From: JBBSEZ01 sp038239195
Lineage (GTDB): Bacteria; Planctomycetota; Planctomycetia; Gemmatales; Gemmataceae
NCBI GenBank assembly: GCA_038239195.1
Contig: JBBSEZ010000081.1
Location: 1 to 27,474, forward strand
Length of the DNA stretch: 27,474 nt
Reading direction: 5' to 3'
In this document: one piece after another, positions 22,160-27,474 of the stretch
How positions within the stretch are numbered: the first letter of the stretch is position 1
Layout: each line of letters opens with the position of its first letter
The notes under the pieces: generated by a model
Seen by the model: the letters and a program-made list of their open reading frames with translations, nothing else
What the model was told of the DNA's origin: nothing
Databases searched by the model: none
Position numbers and translations under genes: made by a program

Positions 22160-24847
22160 ATGGCCGTGTTCACCATCCTGTCGCTGACTGCCATCCGCTA
22201 TGTAGCCGGCGGGGCCATGCGGGCTGTCGGCCTGTCCGACGACGATGCCGGCGTCTTGGATCAGTCGCAAAAAGTCGTTCATGCCCTCCTCGGCCACTTC
22301 ACGGACCACAGCCAGCGGCTCACTAAAGCGCTGACGACCGCCAACGAGCGCTCGTGGAAGACGCTGGAGGTCGCCCTGGCCGGCGACTCCTTCTGGGACC
22401 GCTGCAAAACGGCCTTGTCATCCGGCGAGGACCAGGCCCTCGCCCAGCAGGTGCGGGGTTTTCTCGACCGGGCGATCCTGGCCGAGCAGCCGGATCGGGG
22501 CCGGGACTTTCGGCAAGGCTGCCTGGCAGAACTGTGTGCTGCCCGCAAGGCCGGCGTGCTGGGCGGCAGCCTGGACCGGGCGAGCCTGGAACGAGAGGCC
22601 GGTTCCTTCGCCCGCTATGCCGATCCGCTGGCCCTGCTGGACGCCGACTGGCGGGGCGTCGAGCAGGTGGCGGACGAACTCCAGAGGGCGAATTACCCCC
22701 GGCTCGGCCAACTGCTGCGCCTGCGCACGGGCCAGAAGTTGCCGCTCCTCGTCATCGCCGCTCGCTACTACTTCCGCCGGGCGGTCGAGCAAGACGGCGA
22801 ACTGGCGAGGGGGCTGAATTTCGCCAAGCTGGAGGCGCTTTCGGACAGCCAGGAACAGGGCTTCCGGCAGGTGGGCGAAATGCTGGAGCGCCAGTCCGCT
22901 CGCCTGGAAGAACTCCTCGCCGGCGTGCAGGCCGTGGTGGTCGAGACGCACGGGGGCGTGCTGCGACTGGAAGAGGAGATGCGGCGGCAGGGGGAAGAAG
23001 TTCAGGGCTACTACCGCCAGTTCATCGAGCGGCTTGACCGTTTGGACATGAAGGACCGGAATGAGATGCGGGCGAGCGACGGTTGCTCGATCCGTAGTGA
23101 GGACGAGAAAGAGAAGGTACGGCAATTCTTGCGGCAGTATCGGGCCATGTCGGAGTCCGAACGGCGTCAACGTCCGGCCCTGCTCAACGCCGTGGCGAAA
23201 CTCGAATTCGCTGCCGGTGACTTCCAGCCCGCCCAGGAGGACTTCCAAAACTTGCCGGCGCTGGTGCAGGACAAGAACGACCAGGCCGAGGCCCACCACA
23301 ACGCCTACCGGGCGGCGCTGGAGAAGGCCGGGAAGAGCAAGAAGAAGGAGGATTGGGAAGTCGCCCTGACGGAACTGATTAAGGCATTCAACCGGAACCG
23401 CAAGTATCTGCCGTTCGACGCCCGCAAGTACCACCCGCAGCGCATCCTGGGGGCGGGCGGGTTCGGCGTGACGTTCCTGTGCAAGCGGCGGGGGCCGGGC
23501 GACCTCGTGGCGGTCAAGTCGCTGGCCTCGGAGAACCTGGATCGGGACACGGAGAAGGTCTTGGATGAGGGCCGGCTGCTGGGTTCGCTGGACCACCCGG
23601 CCATCATCCGCATGATCGACTGCGACTATGCGGACCCGGACTTGGCAGCGGGGCCGTTTCTGGTGATGGAGTTCTTCGACGGCCCGACACTGGAGGAGTA
23701 CGTCCGACCGGAAAAGCCCGTGGCGGTGGACGAGGCCGTGACCATGTTCCGGCTGGTGGCCGAGGGACTGAAGGCGGCGCACGCCAGGGGGGTGCTGCAC
23801 CGGGACATCAAGCCGGCGAACCTGCTCCTGCGGCGGGAGGCGGACGCCTGGCGTGTCAAGGTGATCGACTTCGGGCTGGCGCTGCGCAGGGAACTGACCC
23901 AGGCGGGCATGATGGCCAGCACGTCCCGGCAGAGCAAGTCGCTGATGGGCGAGAGCATCGCAGGGACGCTCCACTACGCCGCCCCCGAACAGATGGACGC
24001 CGAACGGCAGAAGGAGATCGGTCCCTGGTCGGACGTGTACGGCTTCGGCAAGACGTGCTACTACGCCCTGTTCGGCAACCCGACGCCCGACGACGACGAG
24101 AAGGACGGACTGCCGGACGGGCTGAAGCGCCTCCTGAGCCGCTGCACGTCCCAGGCGGTCGCCAAGCGCCCGCCGAGTTTCACCGAGGTCGTGGAGCGGC
24201 TGAAGGAGATCGAACGCTCGCTCGTCCCGGCCATCGAAGAAGTCGAGGCGGTCGAAGAACTGGCGGTCGTCGCAGAAGAGCAGTGGTACTACAGCCAGTC
24301 CGGGAATCAGGCGGGGCCAGTCCCGGAGGCCGGGTTGCGGAGGCTGATCGAGGGCGGGCAGGTGCGTGAAACGGACCTCGTGTGGAAGCAAGGGTTCACG
24401 GCTTGGCTGCCCGTCGAGGCGGTCAAACCGCTCGCATCGCTTCTGCCGAGGCGGTCGGTGGCCCAGGTGCGAATCATCGGTGAGGGGGAAGGGTGGCAGG
24501 GAGCCGCTTCCGTGCGGCGGTTCTTCGACGGAGCGCCGGGAATGTTGAAGGTCAAGGTCGATGGAAGGCTGGTCGGGGAGAGCAGCATCGGCAGCGGCTT
24601 CGATTATCTCGTGGAAGTGCCGCCGGGGAAGCATGTGCTGGAGATCGCCGCCTGGGGCAAGTGGATGGAGGGGAGTTTCTGGTCGCAGAAGCATCTGGAA
24701 GGGGAGATGGACCGTAAGCAGTTTGAACTCGTCCTCGACCAGCCCCGGCAGTACGAGATCAAGGTGAACGTCGCCTTGACGGGGCGTGACACCATGAACA
24801 TCGGACGGCCCAGCCTCCAGAACAGCACGGTGGACATCCTCTCCTGA
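22160..24847 (+). CDS. Ser/Thr protein kinase with novel helical N-terminus and C-terminal GYF_2
   Basis: An 895-residue protein with no signal peptide. Residues 1-300 are an unrecognised helical domain, with a coiled-coil stretch at about 220-300 (FAKLEALSDSQEQGFRQVGE, LERQSARLEELLAGVQAVVVE). Residues about 335-410 are TPR-like. The kinase core runs about 424-690: GAGGFG (431-436), Lys453, HRD 547-549, DFG 570-572 and APE 608-610, all intact. A GYF_2 domain follows at about 708-758 (QWYYSQSGNQAGPVPE, VRETDLVWKQGFTAWLP). The last 130 residues are a beta-rich PEGA-like module (GMLKVKVDGRLVGESS, DYLVEVPPGKHVLEIAAW). Flanked on both sides by GYF proteins in the same direction; likely a cytoplasmic kinase working with them. 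Confidence 0.88.
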   Translation: MAVFTILSLTAIRYVAGGAMRAVGLSDDDAGVLDQSQKVVHALLGHFTDHSQRLTKALTTANERSWKTLEVALAGDSFWDRCKTALSSGEDQALAQQVRGFLDRAILAEQPDRGRDFRQGCLAELCAARKAGVLGGSLDRASLEREAGSFARYADPLALLDADWRGVEQVADELQRANYPRLGQLLRLRTGQKLPLLVIAARYYFRRAVEQDGELARGLNFAKLEALSDSQEQGFRQVGEMLERQSARLEELLAGVQAVVVETHGGVLRLEEEMRRQGEEVQGYYRQFIERLDRLDMKDRNEMRASDGCSIRSEDEKEKVRQFLRQYRAMSESERRQRPALLNAVAKLEFAAGDFQPAQEDFQNLPALVQDKNDQAEAHHNAYRAALEKAGKSKKKEDWEVALTELIKAFNRNRKYLPFDARKYHPQRILGAGGFGVTFLCKRRGPGDLVAVKSLASENLDRDTEKVLDEGRLLGSLDHPAIIRMIDCDYADPDLAAGPFLVMEFFDGPTLEEYVRPEKPVAVDEAVTMFRLVAEGLKAAHARGVLHRDIKPANLLLRREADAWRVKVIDFGLALRRELTQAGMMASTSRQSKSLMGESIAGTLHYAAPEQMDAERQKEIGPWSDVYGFGKTCYYALFGNPTPDDDEKDGLPDGLKRLLSRCTSQAVAKRPPSFTEVVERLKEIERSLVPAIEEVEAVEELAVVAEEQWYYSQSGNQAGPVPEAGLRRLIEGGQVRETDLVWKQGFTAWLPVEAVKPLASLLPRRSVAQVRIIGEGEGWQGAASVRRFFDGAPGMLKVKVDGRLVGESSIGSGFDYLVEVPPGKHVLEIAAWGKWMEGSFWSQKHLEGEMDRKQFELVLDQPRQYEIKVNVALTGRDTMNIGRPSLQNSTVDILS

Positions 24848-24869
24848 TGGAGCGTCTCCTGATGGAGCG
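24840..24869 (+). repeat. 15-bp tandem duplication at the kinase stop
   Basis: TCTCCTGATGGAGCG occurs twice in tandem (24840-24854 and 24855-24869). The kinase stop codon (24845-24847) is in the first copy. The duplication moves the next GTG (24879) by 15 bases and doubles a GGAG that could serve as ribosome site. Confidence 0.85.
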
Positions 24870-24878
24870 TCGATTGCC

Positions 24879-26528
24879 GTGATCCGCTTCTCCTGTCCGA
24901 AATGCCAGACCGTCCTGCAAGCCGCCGCCGGGCAGGCCGGGGCCGCTGTCGCCTGCCCCCGCTGCCAGACGCATGTGCGGGTTCCCTCGCCCGCACCGCC
25001 AGGGAACAAGGTCGCCCCACCGCCCGCCGTCAGGGCAGCCCCGCAACCCGCCCCCGCACCGGCCCCGTGGTACTCCTCACGGGCCGGCGAGCGACACGGC
25101 CCGTTCACCACGGCGCAACTCAGGGAGCGGGCGCTGTCGGGCGAACTTCAGCCGACCGACTCGGTGTGGAAGGACGGGATGCCGGGGTGGAGGCCGGCGT
25201 CCGAGGTCAAGGGCTTGTTCCCCGCCGCACAACCGCCGCAGCCAGAGGCGGTGCGGGGCGCTTCGCCTTCTGCCGCTGACGACCCCTTCGGGGCTTTGGG
25301 AAGCAGCGACGGCCCTACGCAACTTCGGCCAGCGGCTCGATCCGGGAAGAGCAAACAGGGTGTCGCTCCCAGGACGAAGCTCCTCGTGATCGGCGCTGCG
25401 GTAGCCGTGCCTGTCCTGCTAACCGGGTTGACGGTCGTTCTTCTGAGTTGGAAGGGGAGCCAACCAGCGCAGGGGCCGGGCGGCAGGACCGAGAACAAGG
25501 GCAACGGTCCACAGGGGAAGCAGGGCGACGGCCCCGGCGTGGGCGGCAGGACGGACTTCTCCAGGGTCGATTATTCCAAAGGCCCCAACGGGGAGAAGCT
25601 GACCGAGCAGACCTTGACCACCCTGGCGTTCGCAAAAGACCAGTTCGTGAACGCCCAGGTTCTTTGGACGTTCCAGGGCTTCGGGGGCAAGGGCACGGGC
25701 CACCCCAACGTCACCGGCTTGGTCCTGCACGGCAGGAGCGTCGAGTTCATCCGGGGCACGAAGGGGCCGGGGGCGAACGCCAAGGGGGAGAGAGTTCTGC
25801 TCGAATCCTGGCATTTCAGCGGCAAGAAGCATGGCACTTACAAGGGGTGGCACGCCAACGGCCAAAGGAAGCTGGAGGGTGCGTACTCCCAGGACCGCAA
25901 GGAGGGCCGGTGGCAGGAGTGGTACGAGAACGGGCGTCCCAAGCTGGAGGAGTCCTTCTCGTCAGGGCAGTTGCATGGCCGCTCGCTCAAGTGGTCCGAT
26001 GACGGGGGCAAGCAGGAGGAGGCGACCTATGCGGGCGGCAAGTTGAACGGCTCGAAGACGACATGGTATCCCGGCGGCAAGAAGGAGTCCGAGGAGCAGT
26101 ACAGGGACGACCAGCGGCAAGGGGACTGCCGGTATTGGGACGAGGAGGGCAAGTCCATCTTGGAGATCGCCTTCGACAACGGCATCCCCCGGATCAACTA
26201 CAAGACGCTGACCAGGGAGCAGTTCGCCGCCCTGCTCGTGCTGACGGCTGACGCCCAGGACGGCAAGACGTTCTCCTTCCGCTCCCACCGCCCGGAAGGC
26301 GTCAAGGCGAACCCGTTCATGAGCAAGTTCGGCCCGCCGGTGTCGGGGTACAACGAGCCGAGTTCGCCGGACGACGTGGCCAGGAAGGGCAGGCAGCAGT
26401 GGTTGTACAACTGCACCGATGGCGGGGTGGTCGTGCATGTGCAGTTGAGCGTCCAGTTCTGGGTGATGGGCGACAGGCGTGGCATCGAGAACTACACGGT
26501 AAGCGTGACGAAACTGGAGCCACGATGA
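24879..26528 (+). CDS. Zinc-ribbon / GYF_2 / single-TM / MORN-like (YwqK) repeat protein
   Basis: A 549-residue protein starting at GTG 24879, 31 bases after the kinase stop, with GGAG about 11 bases upstream. Residues 6-27 are a zinc ribbon (CPKC...CPRC). A GYF_2 domain is at about 63-113 (PWYSSRAGERHGPFTTAQLRE, TDSVWKDGMPGWRPASEV). One membrane helix lies at about 168-190. Residues about 313-435 hold five to six YwqK/MORN-like units of 22-23 residues (GTYKGWHANGQRKLEGAY, GRWQEWYENGRPKLEESF). The terminal 110 residues have no recognised domain. The topology puts zinc ribbon and GYF inside and the repeats outside. YwqK repeats occur in proteins annotated as antitoxins, but here no toxin is visible. 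Confidence 0.85.
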   Translation: MIRFSCPKCQTVLQAAAGQAGAAVACPRCQTHVRVPSPAPPGNKVAPPPAVRAAPQPAPAPAPWYSSRAGERHGPFTTAQLRERALSGELQPTDSVWKDGMPGWRPASEVKGLFPAAQPPQPEAVRGASPSAADDPFGALGSSDGPTQLRPAARSGKSKQGVAPRTKLLVIGAAVAVPVLLTGLTVVLLSWKGSQPAQGPGGRTENKGNGPQGKQGDGPGVGGRTDFSRVDYSKGPNGEKLTEQTLTTLAFAKDQFVNAQVLWTFQGFGGKGTGHPNVTGLVLHGRSVEFIRGTKGPGANAKGERVLLESWHFSGKKHGTYKGWHANGQRKLEGAYSQDRKEGRWQEWYENGRPKLEESFSSGQLHGRSLKWSDDGGKQEEATYAGGKLNGSKTTWYPGGKKESEEQYRDDQRQGDCRYWDEEGKSILEIAFDNGIPRINYKTLTREQFAALLVLTADAQDGKTFSFRSHRPEGVKANPFMSKFGPPVSGYNEPSSPDDVARKGRQQWLYNCTDGGVVVHVQLSVQFWVMGDRRGIENYTVSVTKLEPR

Positions 26529-26731
26529 CCGAATGTCGGAAATGCCGACGTGGGCAACAACGATGGCCTGGACGTGTCCCCACTTTTTGTCCCACCCGTA
26601 TACCAGGGCAAGGTCTAACCTCTTGCATGGTATAACTTTGTATTGCGCATAATCTCACGCTTACCTCGCTGCCTGGTGGCCAGTTCAGGCGGCACGGGCG
26701 CACCGTCCCCCAGCAGGGAACCCATTATTAT
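26529..26731. other. Less GC-rich interval with hairpin and a truncated CxxC frame
   Basis: An ATG at 26525 overlaps the previous stop as ATGA and opens 36 codons beginning MTECRKCRRGQQRWP, with a CxxC motif, which then runs into unrelated sequence; probably the stump of a lost gene. A small stem GTCGG/CCGAC is at 26535-26549. From about 26,575 base composition shifts (CCCCACTTTTTGTCCC and later AT-rich runs). An imperfect hairpin has arms TATACCA 26599-26605 and TGGTATA 26628-26634. Confidence 0.5.
26599..26634. terminator. Imperfect hairpin after the GYF cluster
   Basis: Outer arms TATACCA/TGGTATA pair perfectly (7 bp); inner GCAA/TTGC pairs after a small internal loop. It lies 70 bases after the last GYF gene between convergent genes, so it may terminate transcription; alternatively it could be a recombination core. 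No T-run longer than three follows. Confidence 0.35.
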
Positions 26732-27334
26732 TCACGCCGCCATCGGAAATAGCGTATTTAGCTGCCTCAGCCGCTCTCGATAACGCCGGTCACAGGCCAA
26801 TCGCCTGCTTTCCATCACGAAGTCGAGCCAGTCCTCGCTCGTGGCGTCCACGGGAGCTATATCCACAGACAGATAACAAATAGATACGGTGTGTGGTGTG
26901 TGTGGGACGGCCTCCTCCCCGAACCGCACCCCGGCCCCGCAGACGTAGAAGTTGCCGTGGCGGTAGCCGGTGGCCTGGTCGCAGAAGTAGTTCTTCTGCT
27001 TGACGAGCAGGCCGTTGTCCACGAGGAACATGCGAACGTCGTGCTGCTTCTGGCGGCACTTTCCCTTGATACCGACCTCTTCAAGCAGGTTGCCGACCAT
27101 GCTCTGGGCCAGTTCGTTGTTCGCCTCGACAACTGCCAGCAAGTTCTCGGCCAGGCGCTTCGCCTGCTCTTCGGTGGCGTGGGCCAGCGCCGCCAGTTGC
27201 GGGACCAGCGCCAGCAGCGCCGGCGTCCAGACCAGCTTCAGGTCGGGCGCAACGGCCTGGTTGTGCTTGTCCCAGGTGGCCGGGTCGTGCAGGCGGAATC
27301 CCCGCTTGGCCCAGGCGGCGACCACGGCCTGCAA
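26732..27334 (-). CDS. Hypothetical protein with unclear start
   Basis: A 200-codon frame whose first start is TTG at 27334, with no ribosome site. The sequence is protein-like throughout: AVVAAWAKRGFRLHDPATWDK, a helical VPQLAALAHATEEQAKRLAE, then QKQHDVRMFLVDNGLLVKQKN, a strand-rich YRHGNFYVCGAGVRFGEEAV, and a charged terminal helix SRRLACDRRYRERLRQLNTL. The other frame just upstream opens VALAKSKDTAVAG from GTG 27365; a one-base shift would join it and give a better N-terminus. Family not recognised. It lies 48 bases after the stop of another minus-strand gene. Confidence 0.5.
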   Translation of the reverse strand: MQAVVAAWAKRGFRLHDPATWDKHNQAVAPDLKLVWTPALLALVPQLAALAHATEEQAKRLAENLLAVVEANNELAQSMVGNLLEEVGIKGKCRQKQHDVRMFLVDNGLLVKQKNYFCDQATGYRHGNFYVCGAGVRFGEEAVPHTPHTVSICYLSVDIAPVDATSEDWLDFVMESRRLACDRRYRERLRQLNTLFPMAA

Positions 27335-27382
27335 CGGCTGTGTCCTTCGATTTGGCCAGAGCCACCCGGGGCCGGCCCAGGC

Positions 27383-27474
27383 CTACGCGGCTGGCCGGGA
27401 TCGTTTCGCGGCGGGGCGGGGTAGGTCGGGCATGCGCTCCAGGAGCCAGGAAAACACGTCCTTGTGCTTCTGGC
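27383..27474 (-). CDS. C-terminal tail of a gene cut by the window edge
   Basis: On the minus strand the last 30 codons read KHKDVFSWLLERMPDLPRPA and a basic tail AKRSRPAA, ending in TAG at 27383-27385. The codon choice is GC-rich and protein-like. Too short to name; the gene continues past the right edge. Confidence 0.5.
   Translation of the reverse strand, partial: QKHKDVFSWLLERMPDLPRPAAKRSRPAA

Noticed and set aside
22418..25111. An 897-codon open frame on the minus strand
   Set aside because: It is antisense to the 895-residue kinase, with His/Arg/Leu-rich content and no domain.
24879..26528. Reading the YwqK-repeat protein as an antitoxin of a toxin-antitoxin pair
   Set aside because: The YwqK 'antitoxin' label is a family annotation only; the protein is membrane-anchored and no toxin-like gene is adjacent.

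Overview
The window looks like a high-GC planctomycete chromosome, most likely Gemmataceae or a relative. This rests on gene content: a PQQ-like propeller protein with a single N-terminal membrane anchor, an EF-hand/proline-rich secreted protein, an ECF sigma factor overlapping a Ser/Thr kinase-WD40 receptor, GYF_2-domain proteins, and many small unrecognised genes with strong GGAGG ribosome sites. No taxonomic marker gene is present, so the placement is an inference.

Region 1 (1-4,974) looks like core chromosome. It holds the membrane-anchored propeller protein (minus), a prpB-prpC pair for the methylcitrate cycle (plus), a secreted four-EF-hand protein followed by a perfect 15-bp hairpin, and an intact tRNA-Gln(CTG).

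Region 2 (about 4,975-11,600) starts directly after the tRNA and looks like accessory DNA. It has short unrelated genes on both strands, two yjbQ copies (one lacking its N-terminus at a junction with a recombinase-domain ORF), a DJ-1/PfpI gene whose first 37 bases are duplicated upstream, an ACT-domain gene, an excisionase-like HTH gene and an ORF with a decayed 3' end. The tRNA is a plausible integration site, but no integrase or second att copy is visible.

Region 3 (11,585-18,136) is a compact module organised around a divergent promoter at about 15.8 kb. Leftward run a DUF932 (phage/plasmid-type) gene and seven small genes, many overlapping, one with an apparent single-base frameshift. Rightward run an iron-sulfur-type PAPS-reductase/PP-loop protein and three small genes. 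Four copies of a 36-nt element with invariant blocks AAAT, TGAACG and GTCAACCT at identical spacing lie just upstream of genes in the transcribed orientation, two leftward and two rightward. The spacing resembles an ECF-sigma promoter. I regard this as the most notable undescribed signal.

Region 4 (18,194-26,528) is a signalling island. Leftward, an ECF sigma factor overlaps (ATGA) a transmembrane kinase with WD40 repeats. Rightward from the same intergenic region lie three GYF_2-domain proteins: a multi-pass membrane protein, an 895-residue soluble kinase with a novel helical N-terminus and C-terminal GYF, and a zinc-ribbon/GYF/single-TM/MORN-like (YwqK) protein. The shared GYF domain and gene order suggest one membrane-associated kinase system. 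Its function (stress signalling or defence) cannot be told from sequence alone.

Region 5 (26,529-27,474) has a less GC-rich interval with an imperfect hairpin, a minus-strand unrecognised gene with an unclear start, and the C-terminal tail of another minus-strand gene cut by the window edge.
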